Part shown: one piece after another, positions 1 through 12,836 of the stretch
Position numbering within the stretch: position 1 is the stretch's first letter
Layout: every line of letters begins with the position of its first letter
NCBI GenBank assembly: GCA_017395045.1
Contig: JAFPWG010000013.1
Span: forward strand, 1 to 64,000
DNA: 64,000 bases
From: Bacteroidales bacterium
GTDB taxonomy: Bacteria; Bacteroidota; Bacteroidia; Bacteroidales; UBA932
Reading direction: 5' to 3'
Program-made: the position numbers and the translations under genes
The notes under the pieces: model-generated
What the model was told of the DNA's origin: nothing
What the model saw: only the letters and a program-made list of their open reading frames with translations
Databases searched by the model: none

Positions 1-1512
<1,512 letters not shown>

Positions 1513-1529
1513 TTAAAAGTTATGTGGAT

Positions 1530-2411
1530 TCATTCTGATAATCCGTTGGTTTCGACGTCGGTGGCGATGCGCTTCACCAGGCCCTGCAGGACCGCTCCGG
1601 GGCCGATTTCCAGGAAACTGTCCGCTCCGTCCGCGACCATGTTTCGCACTGTCTGGGTCCAGCGAACCGGGGAAGTGAGCTGGCGCAGGAGATTGTCCTT
1701 GATGACCTCCGGATCCGTGGACGGGAGGGCGGTGACGTTCTGGTAAACGGGACATACGGGCGCCTGGAAAGGGGTCCTGTCAATGGCTTCGGCCAGTTCC
1801 AGCCGGGCCGGTTCCATGAGCGGGGAATGGAAGGCGCCGCTCACGGCGAGCGGCAGGGCGCGCTTTGCGCCGGCTTCCTTCATCTTCGCACAGGCCTCGG
1901 CGACAGCCTGGGCTTCGCCGGAGATGACCACCTGTCCGTCGCTGTTATAGTTGGCGGGAATGACGATTCCCGTGCAGGAAGCGCAGATTTCCTCGATGGT
2001 TTGGGAAGGGAGGTTGATGATGGCGGCCATCGCGCCGGGTACCTTCTCGCAGCATTTCTGCATCGCGGAAGCGCGGACGGCGACGAGGCGCAGCGCATCC
2101 TCGAAGTCCATCGCGCCGGCGGCGGCGAGGGCGGAAAACTCGCCCAGGGAGTGGCCGGCGACCATTGCGGGCGTTTCCAGGCCGCTGCACAGGGCCAGGA
2201 CGACGCTGTGGATGAAGATGGCGGGCTGGGTGACGCGCGTGGCCTTCAGGTCTTCCGCCGAATCCCCGAACATGATGTCCGTGATGGGGAATCCGAGAAC
2301 GTCGCAGGCCCTGTCCATCAGGTCCCGGGCGGCTTCGCTGCGCTCGTAGAGCGCCTTCCCCATTCCGGGGAATTGGGAGCCTTGTCCGGGGAAGAGATAT
2401 GCTTTGCTCAT
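1530..2411 (-). CDS. fabD: Malonyl-CoA:acyl carrier protein transacylase
   Basis: 293 residues, the normal FabD length. It transfers malonyl from CoA to acyl carrier protein to supply fatty acid elongation in the cytoplasm. Visible landmarks are the N-terminal LFPGQGSQ motif, the nucleophile elbow GHSLGE (Ser ~88), the catalytic histidine in GAFHSPLM (~195) and the late QNV/GPGAVLQGL region. The ATG at 2411 directly begins MSKAYLFPGQGSQ, as in homologues. A TAnnTTTG element lies about 20 bp upstream on the minus strand. No other fab gene is adjacent, and the downstream partner is nifJ; coupling acetyl-CoA production with malonyl use is plausible but is inference. Confidence 0.96.
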   Translation of the reverse strand: MSKAYLFPGQGSQFPGMGKALYERSEAARDLMDRACDVLGFPITDIMFGDSAEDLKATRVTQPAIFIHSVVLALCSGLETPAMVAGHSLGEFSALAAAGAMDFEDALRLVAVRASAMQKCCEKVPGAMAAIINLPSQTIEEICASCTGIVIPANYNSDGQVVISGEAQAVAEACAKMKEAGAKRALPLAVSGAFHSPLMEPARLELAEAIDRTPFQAPVCPVYQNVTALPSTDPEVIKDNLLRQLTSPVRWTQTVRNMVADGADSFLEIGPGAVLQGLVKRIATDVETNGLSE

Positions 2412-2431
2412 ACGGTTTCAGTACTATCGTA

Positions 2432-2439
2432 CAAATATA
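2432..2439 (-). promoter_or_regulatory. Bacteroidetes -7 element for fabD-nifJ
   Basis: Minus strand reads TATATTTG, matching the TAnnTTTG consensus, about 20 bp before the fabD ATG. No clear TTTG -33 element was identified. Confidence 0.65.
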
Positions 2440-2487
2440 CGCATAAAGACCTGAATTTTCAATAAAGTGTTATTCAAAAAATGTGTT

Positions 2488-2495
2488 TATCTTTG
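2488..2495 (+). promoter_or_regulatory. Bacteroidetes -7 element for metH-metF
   Basis: TATCTTTG, an exact TAnnTTTG match, ends 8 bp before ATG 2504. A start codon at 2483 would lie upstream of the expected transcription start, which argues against it. The transcript would have a near-zero leader if ATG 2504 is used, or about 28 nt if ATG 2531 is used. Confidence 0.65.
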
Positions 2496-2503
2496 CGTTG
2501 GTT

Positions 2504-5904
<3,401 letters not shown>

Positions 5905-5908
<4 letters not shown>

Positions 5909-6843
5909 AGATATCCGAACTGTTCTCCCGCGGCGGAAGGGCTTTTCCATCCCTGGAAATCGTCCCGCCCCTGACCGGTCTCTCCCAGGAAGAACTCCTG
6001 GATGGGATCGCGCCGCTGATGAAGTATAACCCGCAGTATATCAACGTCACTACGCACCGGGACGAGTTCCGCTTCGACCCGCTGCCGGACGGGACTTTCG
6101 TCCGCCGGGTGGTCCGGAGCCGGGTGAGCCCCGTGGCGGTCTGCGCCAGCATCCAGGCCCGGTTCGGGGTGGAGGTGGTGCCCCATCTGATCTGCGCCGG
6201 AACGCAGGCTTTTGAGCTGGAATGGCAACTGCAGGATTTCCGGTACCTGGGCATCCAGAACGTATTGGCCCTTCGCGGCGATTCGCTGGTCGGGGAAAAG
6301 CGTTTCACGCCCACTCCGGGCGGCTATTCGCATGCCAGCGAGCTGGTGGCGGCCATCCGGGCTTTCGAAAAGGAAAACGGCGGGGATTTCTGCATCGGCG
6401 TGGGCGGGTATCCCGAGAAGCATTTCGAGGCGGCGAATCCCGAAACGGACCTGGCCTTCCTCAAGGCGAAGGTGGACGCCGGGGCCGACTATATCGTCAC
6501 CCAGATGTTCTTCGACAACCGTGTTTTCTTCGATTTCCGCGACCGTTGCCGTGCCGCCGGCATCACCGTGCCTGTTATTCCGGGCGTCAAGCCCCTTTCC
6601 ACGGCGCGCCAGCTCACCCTTCTGCCGGAATCCTTTTCCATCGACATTCCCGTGGAACTGACGGGTGCCGTCGCTGCGGCGGGGGACGACAAGGAGGCCG
6701 TGTACCGTATCGGAACGGACTGGTGCATCGCCCAGTGCAAGGACCTCCTCTCCCACGGTGTCCCCGCCATCCATTTCTATACGATGGGAAAGACCAGGAA
6801 CGTGGAGGAAGTCCTCAAGGCATGTTTTCCGGGGAAGGAATAA
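5905..6843 (+). CDS. metF: 5,10-methylenetetrahydrofolate reductase
   Basis: 312 residues. A flavin TIM barrel that reduces methylene-tetrahydrofolate to the methyl-tetrahydrofolate used by MetH. Seen in the sequence: SLEIVPP near the N-terminus, VTTHRDE, LALRGD with a GGY-type loop, GGYPEKH, DYIVTQMFFDN and the C-terminal HFYTMGK block. The ATG overlaps the metH stop by 4 bp (ATGA), so translation is probably coupled and the two genes form one methyl-transfer unit. Downstream, tRNA-Val lies on the opposite strand behind its own terminator. Assignment is secure. Confidence 0.95.
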
Positions 6844-6869
6844 AAAAAGAGGTCCTCGAAAGGACCTCT
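6842..6869 (-). terminator. Intrinsic terminator of tRNA-Val
   Basis: Minus strand reads an 8-bp perfect stem AGAGGTCC/GGACCTCT with a 6-nt loop, directly followed by TTTTTTT. It begins 1 bp after the tRNA 3' end. Confidence 0.85.
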
Positions 6870-6870
6870 G

Positions 6871-6945
6871 TAGGGACGATCGGATTCGAACCGATGACCT
6901 CTTCAATGTGACTGAAGCGCTCTAAACCAGCTGAGCTACGCCCCT
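6871..6945 (-). tRNA. tRNA-Val (anticodon CAC)
   Basis: 75 nt on the minus strand folding as a full cloverleaf. The acceptor AGGGGCG pairs with CGTCCCT (one G-U). The D arm is TAGCTCAG...GAGC, and the T arm is ATCGG-TTCGAAT-CCGAT. The anticodon stem CTTCA/TGAAG encloses loop GTCACAT with T33 and anticodon CAC, reading GUG valine. CCA is not encoded. An intrinsic terminator follows immediately. Isotype depends on my hand fold; a G at position 32 is unusual. Confidence 0.88.
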
Positions 6946-6964
6946 GTCTCCCGAAACGGGAATG

Positions 6965-6972
6965 CAAAGATG
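6965..6972 (-). promoter_or_regulatory. Probable -7 element for tRNA-Val
   Basis: Minus strand reads CATCTTTG, one mismatch from TAnnTTTG, 19 bp before the tRNA 5' end. Confidence 0.4.
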
Positions 6973-7024
6973 GAACATTTTCCGCAAAAATCCAAAGGAA
7001 ACCGGCGAAAAATGTAAAAAAGCG

Positions 7025-8185
7025 TTACGGCTCGATATAAGCCTTGTTGGCAGCCAGGGTCGTGCCCTTGTACTTGCCGAAGACGGCGCGGTCCTTCGTG
7101 GAATCCGAAGAAAGGACGTAGTACTTTCCGGCCGGGCAGGATGTGCCGGACAACGTTCCTTCCAGGATGTTGCCCGAGACGGTCACGGGATCGGAACTGC
7201 TGCTGTCGAAGGTGACGGTCTTCGAGGAAGACTTCACGATGACTCCCGTTTTTGCGGGAATCACGCTCCCGGCGGGAATCTCCTTCAGTTTCGCATAGCC
7301 GGAAACAAACTCCGTGACATAATAGACCTTCGCATTGGAAGGGACCTTGGCATTGAAGTCCAGATACATGGACGCCCAGCCCTGGTCCGGGATGGAGAGC
7401 TGGTAGGACTGGTTGTAGACCAGCTCGATGTCGTCGATGTACAGGTGGTCGTTGTTGCCGCCCTTGCCGGGAACGGCATTGGTCGCGATGCTCAGCAGGA
7501 TGTACTTGGGCTGGGCGCCGTTATTCGTGTACTTGAACGGAATGGAGACGCGTTTCCACTGTCCGTTCGTCTTGGCGATGGCATTGTTGGCTGCCGTTGC
7601 AACCACATATTTGCTGTCGGATGACTGGGAATACCCGTCGATATAGTCGAAATCGCTGTGGATGGTGGCGGCCACCTTCGCGTAAGGATTGGCCGTGTCG
7701 GTTCCGTCCGGCGTGAACTTCACCCAGGCGACCAGTGAATCGGGTCTGCCGGTAAAGGGCATCGCGCACGGATTGTTGAAGTTGTTCAGGGTGTTGGAAC
7801 CGTCCCGGTCGGAATAGTTGTAGTTGTCTTTTCCATCCGCACTGGTAGAGCCGGCGTGGACACGTCCGGTCGTGAGGTTACCCTGCGCCGTGGCCTTGAC
7901 GGTGATGAAAATGATCTTGACCTCGACCAGCCGGGACCAGATGTGGCAGGAATACTGTCCTTTCGATCCCGGACGCTTGTCCGTGGAACGCTGGACCTGG
8001 CGGTTGGATGAGTCGTAACCGTAGGAGGCGTAGCTGCCATCGGCCGTCTGGAAGGAGTTGAAGTAGTTCGGAAGGTTCGCCCCGTCGAAGGTCCAGGTCT
8101 CGAAGTTTCCGTTCGAAATCTGGGTCTGAGCCTGTGCCAGCACCGGAAGGAGGGCGGCGAGAATGAAGATGAGGTTCTTTTTCAT
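7025..8185 (-). CDS. Secreted PCMD-like (putative carbohydrate metabolism domain) protein
   Basis: 386 residues with a Sec signal peptide (MKKNLIFILAALLPVLAQAQ). Residues ~22-265 resemble the PCMD beta-sandwich family by eye: NGNFETW at the start, TTGRVHAGSTSA, FTGRPDSLVAWVKF, and a terminal HLYIDDIELVY strand typical of jelly-roll carbohydrate-binding folds. Residues ~270-386 form a second module (WASMYLDF, VYYVTE, IPAKTGVIV, NKAYIEP) often found at the C-terminus of Bacteroidetes surface proteins. It lies 5 bp after the fimbrillin-like lipoprotein gene in a probable operon led by a 45-aa peptide. A role in surface glycan binding or hydrolysis is inference; no catalytic residues were recognised. 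Confidence 0.7.
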   Translation of the reverse strand: MKKNLIFILAALLPVLAQAQTQISNGNFETWTFDGANLPNYFNSFQTADGSYASYGYDSSNRQVQRSTDKRPGSKGQYSCHIWSRLVEVKIIFITVKATAQGNLTTGRVHAGSTSADGKDNYNYSDRDGSNTLNNFNNPCAMPFTGRPDSLVAWVKFTPDGTDTANPYAKVAATIHSDFDYIDGYSQSSDSKYVVATAANNAIAKTNGQWKRVSIPFKYTNNGAQPKYILLSIATNAVPGKGGNNDHLYIDDIELVYNQSYQLSIPDQGWASMYLDFNAKVPSNAKVYYVTEFVSGYAKLKEIPAGSVIPAKTGVIVKSSSKTVTFDSSSSDPVTVSGNILEGTLSGTSCPAGKYYVLSSDSTKDRAVFGKYKGTTLAANKAYIEP

Positions 8186-8190
8186 ATGGC

Positions 8191-9036
8191 TCAGAGTTGG
8201 GTGTTGGTGGGATCAGCGACCAGGGCGGCATCGTAGAAGGTCAAAGATGTCGGGAAGGTCCCGAGGTTCTTGATCCTGCCGGCGGCATATGCGTTTCCGG
8301 TCTTGAATGTCGTGTTGACGAAGGCGACCTTACCGGCCCCGTTGGTCAACGCCATCTCCAGTTTCTTGCTGGTGGAGGGGAGGACGGCAAGGATGTATTC
8401 GCCCGAAAGGGCGGATGTGCCGTTGATCTCCGCCCGGCTGTCCAGATAGGTGGACGGGGCGGTGGAGGTTACGCTGAAACTCCCGGTATCCACCGTGAAG
8501 GGCCCTGCTACCCGGTCGGACCGGATGAGTTCCACCCGGCGGATATCCAGCGAAGCGGGCAGCGTCATCCGGACGAGGGAGCAGACGTTCTGGAACACAA
8601 AACCGTCCTGCTGGTTGCCCGTGCCCACCATCACGCCGCTGGCGGCCGTCCCGGACTGTTTCCGGGGCAGGGTCAGACATACGCCGCTCTTGCTGAACGA
8701 GGCGGATGCATCGTAGGGGAAGAATGCCGTCGCGAGGACGGAATATTCCGGCTTTTGTCCGGAGAAAGTCGTGGATTTGCTTCCGCCGGCGTTGGCGGTA
8801 AAGGGAGGGCATAGGACGAGATCCTCCGTGAAAATGCCGATCTGGTCGCCTTTGGTCCACAGGGGAGAGGCTCCGTCCAGCGTGACCCTTGTTTCAGGCA
8901 CGGAGGCTTCCACGGTCACGTCTACGAGGTTTTTACTTGCCTTGGGAGCGGTTTCGACAGCCGCTTCCTTGGTGCAGGATGCGATGGCGAGCACGGCCGC
9001 CAGGGATCCGATCAGGGAGTACAGCTTCTTCATCAT
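8191..9036 (-). CDS. Fimbrillin-like (Mfa/FimB-type) surface lipoprotein
   Basis: 281 residues with a lipoprotein signal (AAVLAIASC, Cys ~21), so it should be lipidated and exported to the outer membrane. The body matches the fimbrillin-like pattern by eye: VTVEASVPETRVTLDG then LWTKGDQIGIF, followed by alternating beta strands, an LVRMTLP core strand and a late GNAYAAGRIKNLG strand. This is the fold used for Mfa/FimA pili tips and anchors. No other pilus gene is nearby, so a structural pilus role is uncertain. ATG 9036 overlaps the stop of the upstream micropeptide gene (ATGA), implying coupled translation; ATG 9033 is an equivalent start. Confidence 0.7.
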   Translation of the reverse strand: MMKKLYSLIGSLAAVLAIASCTKEAAVETAPKASKNLVDVTVEASVPETRVTLDGASPLWTKGDQIGIFTEDLVLCPPFTANAGGSKSTTFSGQKPEYSVLATAFFPYDASASFSKSGVCLTLPRKQSGTAASGVMVGTGNQQDGFVFQNVCSLVRMTLPASLDIRRVELIRSDRVAGPFTVDTGSFSVTSTAPSTYLDSRAEINGTSALSGEYILAVLPSTSKKLEMALTNGAGKVAFVNTTFKTGNAYAAGRIKNLGTFPTSLTFYDAALVADPTNTQL

Positions 9037-9170
9037 CCAAAGGTTTTTTCGTCATCCTCCCAATAGTCGGAGGTGCTTCCTCCGGTGCCGGAGACATCGC
9101 TCAGGCAGAACAGGCGGTCATAGTCCACAAGAACCGCCCTCAGTTCAGGTTTTATATAGGTCGTTTTCAT
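9033..9170 (-). CDS. 45-residue micropeptide preceding fimbrillin-like lipoprotein
   Basis: A short open frame missed by usual length cut-offs. It begins MKTTYIKPELRAVLV, has a central FCLSD followed by a Gly/Thr/Ser stretch (GTGGSTS), and ends acidic (YWEDDEKTFG). There is no signal peptide. It starts about 22 bp after a TACCTTTG promoter element, and its stop overlaps the next ATG by ATGA, which is strong evidence that it is translated and coupled. Two similar peptides occur at 53626 and 55480, each just before another fimbrillin-like gene. Function unknown. Confidence 0.65.
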   Translation of the reverse strand: MKTTYIKPELRAVLVDYDRLFCLSDVSGTGGSTSDYWEDDEKTFG

Positions 9171-9192
9171 TACGCTCGGGCAAAAAACTCGG

Positions 9193-9200
9193 CAAAGGTA
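9193..9200 (-). promoter_or_regulatory. -7 element for micropeptide-fimbrillin-PCMD operon
   Basis: Minus strand TACCTTTG matches TAnnTTTG and ends 22 bp before the micropeptide ATG. It faces the promoter of the DUF3089 gene 34 bp away. Confidence 0.6.
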
Positions 9201-9233
9201 CAAAATTTTTTGAGAAGGTCCCCAAAAAAGGCT

Positions 9234-9241
9234 TAACTTTG
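9234..9241 (+). promoter_or_regulatory. -7 element for DUF3089 lipoprotein gene
   Basis: TAACTTTG ends only 6 bp before the ATG at 9248, implying a very short or absent leader. Confidence 0.6.
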
Positions 9242-9247
9242 TACTGT

Positions 9248-10168
9248 ATGAGAAGATTGCTATTTGCGTTTACCGCCCTGATATTGGCGTCTTGCGCCCG
9301 GAAAACAGGGGAAGCCGTCCCGGCGGCTCCCGACTACACGCTTGCATCGGAATGGTATGTCGTCGACCGGGGCGGCGACGTGGACCTTTTCTACATCAGC
9401 TCTACGGAAACCGTGGACTGGACGGATGCCGACGGCACGGTCTGGCACCACGCTTCCGCAGCCGACTCCGCCGCATGCCCCGGCATGCGCCAGGAGATGG
9501 AGGGCGTGGACCGGATCATGGGTGGAGACCTGAACTTCTATTCGCCTTTCTACCGGCAGGTTACGATGGAAACCTATGCCGATACCGCTTTGATAGCGAC
9601 GCGTTTCCCCGTGGCGATGGACGACGTCCGGAAGGCATTCCGGTATTATGTGGACCATCTGAACGGTGGCCGCCCCTTCGTGCTGGCCGGCTTCAGCCAG
9701 GGCGGGGAGGCCCTTGTTGAACTCCTGAAGGAGCTTCCGGACAGTCTCCGCGACCGGATGGTCGCCGCCTATGTGCTGGGCTGGAAGATTACGGAGGAGG
9801 AACTTGCATCGTCTCCCGCCATCCGTCCCGCCCAGGGGGCCGATGACTACGGGGTCACCATCTGCTACAACTCGGTCGGGAGCCCCGACGCGGCGAGCCC
9901 GCTCGTAAGCGGCGGGAACACCGTTGCGATCAATCCGGTGAACTGGTGCACCGACGCCACGCCGGCCGTCCTTTTCGACACCCTCACCGTTACGCTGGAC
10001 CCTGCGACGAAACTCCTTCTGGTCGATGGCTACGAAGGCACCGGTTATGCCTTGAAACCCTACTTCCAGGACGGCTGCTACCATACCTTCGAAATCCGCT
10101 GGTACGGGGCTTCCCTGCGTGAAAACATTGCCGGACGGTGTGAAGCCTATCTTTCCCAAGAGCGATAA
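9248..10168 (+). CDS. DUF3089-type alpha/beta hydrolase lipoprotein
   Basis: 306 residues with a lipobox (ALILASC, Cys ~16). The rest resembles the DUF3089 alpha/beta-hydrolase family by eye. VDLFYISSTE is near the start, NFYSPFYRQVT follows, and the nucleophile elbow GFSQGG lies near residue 145 after PFVLAG; ICYNSVG and a late HTFEIRWYG carry the rest of the fold. The substrate is unknown; members are predicted esterases or peptidases. ATG 9248 is chosen because it starts the signal peptide and lies 6 bp past a TAACTTTG element. Monocistronic: tRNA-Arg with its own promoter follows. Confidence 0.75.
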   Translation: MRRLLFAFTALILASCARKTGEAVPAAPDYTLASEWYVVDRGGDVDLFYISSTETVDWTDADGTVWHHASAADSAACPGMRQEMEGVDRIMGGDLNFYSPFYRQVTMETYADTALIATRFPVAMDDVRKAFRYYVDHLNGGRPFVLAGFSQGGEALVELLKELPDSLRDRMVAAYVLGWKITEEELASSPAIRPAQGADDYGVTICYNSVGSPDAASPLVSGGNTVAINPVNWCTDATPAVLFDTLTVTLDPATKLLLVDGYEGTGYALKPYFQDGCYHTFEIRWYGASLRENIAGRCEAYLSQER

Positions 10169-10205
10169 AAAAGGGAAAGTTTGTTTGCATATCCGTAAAA
10201 ATTGC

Positions 10206-10213
10206 TAACTTTG
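10206..10213 (+). promoter_or_regulatory. -7 element for tRNA-Arg
   Basis: TAACTTTG, an exact consensus match, ends 16 bp before the mature tRNA 5' end. Confidence 0.6.
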
Positions 10214-10229
10214 CCTTCCCTAACCGGAT

Positions 10230-10301
10230 GCCCCTGTAGTTTAAAGGATAGAATTTCAGATTCCGGTTCTGACGGTCCCGGTTCGATTCCGAGCGGGGGT
10301 A
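10230..10301 (+). tRNA. tRNA-Arg (anticodon CCG)
   Basis: 72 nt. Acceptor GCCCCTG pairs with CGGGGGT with two wobble pairs. The anticodon stem TCAGA/TCTGA encloses loop TTCCGGT with anticodon CCG, reading CGG arginine. The T arm has loop TTCGATT with one C-A mismatch in the stem. CCA is not encoded. Confidence 0.88.
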
Positions 10302-10308
10302 CTAGGAA

Positions 10309-10355
10309 GGCTCGTGAGGCGCTTTTAATCAGCGAATTACGAGTCTTCTTCTTTG
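10309..10355 (+). terminator. Probable terminator after tRNA-Arg
   Basis: GGCTCGT (10309-10315) pairs with ACGAGTC (10339-10345), with an inner CGC/GCG, followed by the T-rich tract TTCTTCTTTG. Imperfect but well placed. Confidence 0.5.
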
Positions 10356-11282
10356 TTATAGCTTCAGATTTCTCTTCCGGATTATCGGGTCAAGCAGCTT
10401 CCCGGGTATGATGTTCTTGACAGCGTCCACCACGGCGTTGAGTTTGGCTTCGTGGATAAAGTCTGTCCTGACCACCAGGGAGACGGTCCGTTGCCGTTCC
10501 GGTTCGATGATGGGACGCAGGGCCGTCTGCTGACTGTACATGACCAGGCCTGCATGCGTTTCGGGGATGATGGTGATTCCACCGTTGTCGTTGACGATCT
10601 TGATCAGGAGTCCGACGCGGCCTCCCTCGAAGAACCGGTCATAGGAAAGCTGCTCCACCGTGCCCACTTCGGAAGGATCCATCTGCCGGATTCCATCCTT
10701 GATGATCCAGATGGGTTGGCTGAGAAGGGTTTCCATGCGGATGCTTTCCTGTGCGTAGGCTGGATTCGAAGGGGATACATAGGCCAGGAAACGCTCGTGA
10801 TACAGCGGGATTTCCAGCAGCCCGGGTTCATGGACCGGACCGGAAAGGATGCCCATGTCCACCTCGGCTTTCCGAAGCTTGTCCTTGATGGTGCCGGTAA
10901 GCATCTCCTCCGTCTGGAGGGAAATGGACGGATACCTTTCTCCGATGAATTTGTACAGGCCCGGGACCAGGACGGGGGAAACGGTGGAAATCAAGGCGAT
11001 CCTGAGGGGACCGGAGAGCGCCTCCTTTTCCGAAAGAGGCATCTGGGCGATCTGATCCACATTGTACAGGACCACTTTGGCCTGGTCGATGATCCTGCGT
11101 CCGATTTCCGTAGGGGCGACGGGATGGGCATCCCGGTCGAAGATGCGCACGTCCAGCTCTTCTTCCATTTTCTTCACCATCAGGCTCAGGGTGGACTGGG
11201 TGAGTCCGCAGGCTTCGGCGGCTTTGCCGAAGTGCCTGTACCGGTCGATGGCAACGATGTATTTCAACTGCAGGAGGGTCAT
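10356..11282 (-). CDS. LysR-family regulator, OxyR-like but without redox cysteines
   Basis: 308 residues counted from ATG 11282 (MTLLQLKYIVAIDRYRHF), the canonical LysR start; a longer in-frame start would read through the promoter region. The winged HTH covers residues ~1-60 (AAEACGLTQSTLSLMVKKMEEEL). The effector domain follows (PLRIALISTVSPVLVPGLY). The N-terminus resembles Bacteroidetes OxyR, yet the only cysteine is in the HTH, so peroxide sensing by the OxyR disulfide is not possible. It is divergent from trkH, with palindromic A/T-rich sites between them, so it may control trkH and itself. The effector is unknown. Confidence 0.85.
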   Translation of the reverse strand: MTLLQLKYIVAIDRYRHFGKAAEACGLTQSTLSLMVKKMEEELDVRIFDRDAHPVAPTEIGRRIIDQAKVVLYNVDQIAQMPLSEKEALSGPLRIALISTVSPVLVPGLYKFIGERYPSISLQTEEMLTGTIKDKLRKAEVDMGILSGPVHEPGLLEIPLYHERFLAYVSPSNPAYAQESIRMETLLSQPIWIIKDGIRQMDPSEVGTVEQLSYDRFFEGGRVGLLIKIVNDNGGITIIPETHAGLVMYSQQTALRPIIEPERQRTVSLVVRTDFIHEAKLNAVVDAVKNIIPGKLLDPIIRKRNLKL

Positions 11283-11295
11283 AATTTCCGGATTG

Positions 11296-11310
11296 ATTGA
11301 TTTTATCAAT
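11296..11310. promoter_or_regulatory. Candidate LysR operator
   Basis: Perfect palindrome ATTGAT-TTT-ATCAAT, fitting the T-N11-A LysR box, between the LysR start and its -7 element. A related ATTGATAAAT half lies at 11331-11340 toward trkH. Confidence 0.45.
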
Positions 11311-11311
11311 G

Positions 11312-11319
11312 CAAAGATA
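11312..11319 (-). promoter_or_regulatory. -7 element for lysR
   Basis: Minus strand TATCTTTG, 29 bp before the LysR ATG. Confidence 0.6.
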
Positions 11320-11354
11320 AAAATAATTGTATTGATAAATGATATTCGGGCGAA

Positions 11355-11362
11355 TAACTTTG
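11355..11362 (+). promoter_or_regulatory. -7 element for trkH
   Basis: TAACTTTG, 22 bp before the trkH ATG. Confidence 0.6.
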
Positions 11363-11384
11363 TCCCGTTCAATCATCCTGACCT

Positions 11385-12836
11385 ATGAATTGGAAGATAA
11401 TAACTTGGTATATAGGAATTTCCCTGATGCTCGTGACCGCCCTGATGACCATTTCAGGCATTGTCGCCTGCTTTACTCCGGGAGACGACAGCAGGCTGCC
11501 GCTCCTGTATTCCGCTTTCGTGACCGGCCTTGTCGGTTTCTACCCGCTCATCTTCGTGCGGCGGGGGCACCATTCGCTCAGCTTCCGGGAAGGGAACTGC
11601 ATCGTGGTGATTGCGTGGTTATGCGCTTGTCTGTTCGGGATGCTTCCCTTCTATTTATATGGACAGGAATTCACGCTCGTGAACGCTCTGTTCGAAAGCG
11701 TGTCCGGCTTTACGACCACCGGGGCCTCCATCCTGGACGACATCGAGGCGTTGCCCCCGGGCCTGCAGCTCTGGCGCATCTCGACGGCCTGGGTGGGCGG
11801 TATCGGCATCGTTACCCTGTTCTCGATGCTCATCCGGGAACGGATGGACAAATCCACCCTGTCGGGAGCGGAGATTTCCAACGTGGCCAGACAGCCTTTC
11901 GCGGGGGAGCGGAGCAACAGTTTCGCCCAGCGGATGCTTGCTACCTATGTCGCGCTGACAGGGGTTACGTTTTTCGCCCTGAAACTCACGGGAATGTGCT
12001 GGTTCGATTCGCTCACCAACGCGATGTCGGCCTGTAGCACCTGTGGTTTCTGCACGCGGAACACGAGCATTGCCTATTATGCCAATCCTGCCGCCGAGTT
12101 GGTCCTGACGGTAGCCATGATTGCTGCGGGCATCAACTTCGGCATCCTTTTCCTGGCCTTCCTGCGGGGGCGTCCCCGGTATATCTGGAAATCGGAGGCT
12201 GTCAAGGTGTTCCTTTCGCTCGTCGGGATCGCCATCGTCCTGGTTACGGTGGACCTGATGACGAACGGCGGCTACGGTTCGTTCGGAAAGGCTTTGCGGG
12301 ACGCTGCCTTCCAGGTGGCCTCCATCTCCACGACTACGGGTTTCGCCACGCAGGATACGACCCAGTGGCCGCCGCTCAGCATGTCCCTGCTGATCATCGC
12401 ATCCCTCATCTGCGGCTGCTCCGGATCCACGTCCGGCGGCATCAAGATCGACCGCGCCATCCTGGCGGCCAAGGGAATCAGCCGGAAAGTGGGCCTGGCC
12501 GTATCGCCTCACGCCGTCCGGAACATCCGGATCGACGGCCGGGTCAGGGCCGATGAACAGATCAGCGACGCCTACGGGTATATCTTCTGCTATCTGTTTA
12601 TCGTCGTGGTCTTTGCGGCCGTGAACATCATCGCCGGACTTGACTTCACGACGGGCGTCACCGCCTCCATCGCCTGCATCGGCAACGTCGGTCCCGGTTT
12701 CGGTGAAGTGGGGTCCATGGCAAATTACGCCGCGTTCCCGGACATCCTGAAAATAACCGGGATGGCCGAAATGGTCATCGGACGTCTGGAGATCTTCCCG
12801 GTCCTGTACCTCCTTCGTTCGATCCGTGTAGTCTGA
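11385..12836 (+). CDS. trkH: TrkH/KtrB-family potassium transporter membrane subunit
   Basis: 483 residues, multi-span inner-membrane protein forming the K+ pore of Trk-type uptake. The four pore-loop repeats can be seen: ESVSGFTTTGASIL, AMSACSTCGFC, ISTTTGFATQDTT and the ACIGNVGPGFGEVG segment. GCSGSTSGGIKI follows the third loop, and the protein ends near MVIGRLEIFPVLYL, the TrkH signature. Partner TrkA is not in the window. Its 3' end overlaps the oppositely oriented metallophosphoesterase gene by 62 bp. Divergent from an OxyR-like LysR gene, suggesting regulated expression. Confidence 0.93.
   Translation: MNWKIITWYIGISLMLVTALMTISGIVACFTPGDDSRLPLLYSAFVTGLVGFYPLIFVRRGHHSLSFREGNCIVVIAWLCACLFGMLPFYLYGQEFTLVNALFESVSGFTTTGASILDDIEALPPGLQLWRISTAWVGGIGIVTLFSMLIRERMDKSTLSGAEISNVARQPFAGERSNSFAQRMLATYVALTGVTFFALKLTGMCWFDSLTNAMSACSTCGFCTRNTSIAYYANPAAELVLTVAMIAAGINFGILFLAFLRGRPRYIWKSEAVKVFLSLVGIAIVLVTVDLMTNGGYGSFGKALRDAAFQVASISTTTGFATQDTTQWPPLSMSLLIIASLICGCSGSTSGGIKIDRAILAAKGISRKVGLAVSPHAVRNIRIDGRVRADEQISDAYGYIFCYLFIVVVFAAVNIIAGLDFTTGVTASIACIGNVGPGFGEVGSMANYAAFPDILKITGMAEMVIGRLEIFPVLYLLRSIRVV

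Noticed and set aside
2412-2503. Cobalamin riboswitch before metH
   Set aside because: Under 100 bp separate the divergent genes and the promoter sits 8 bp before the start; no B12-box sequence seen.
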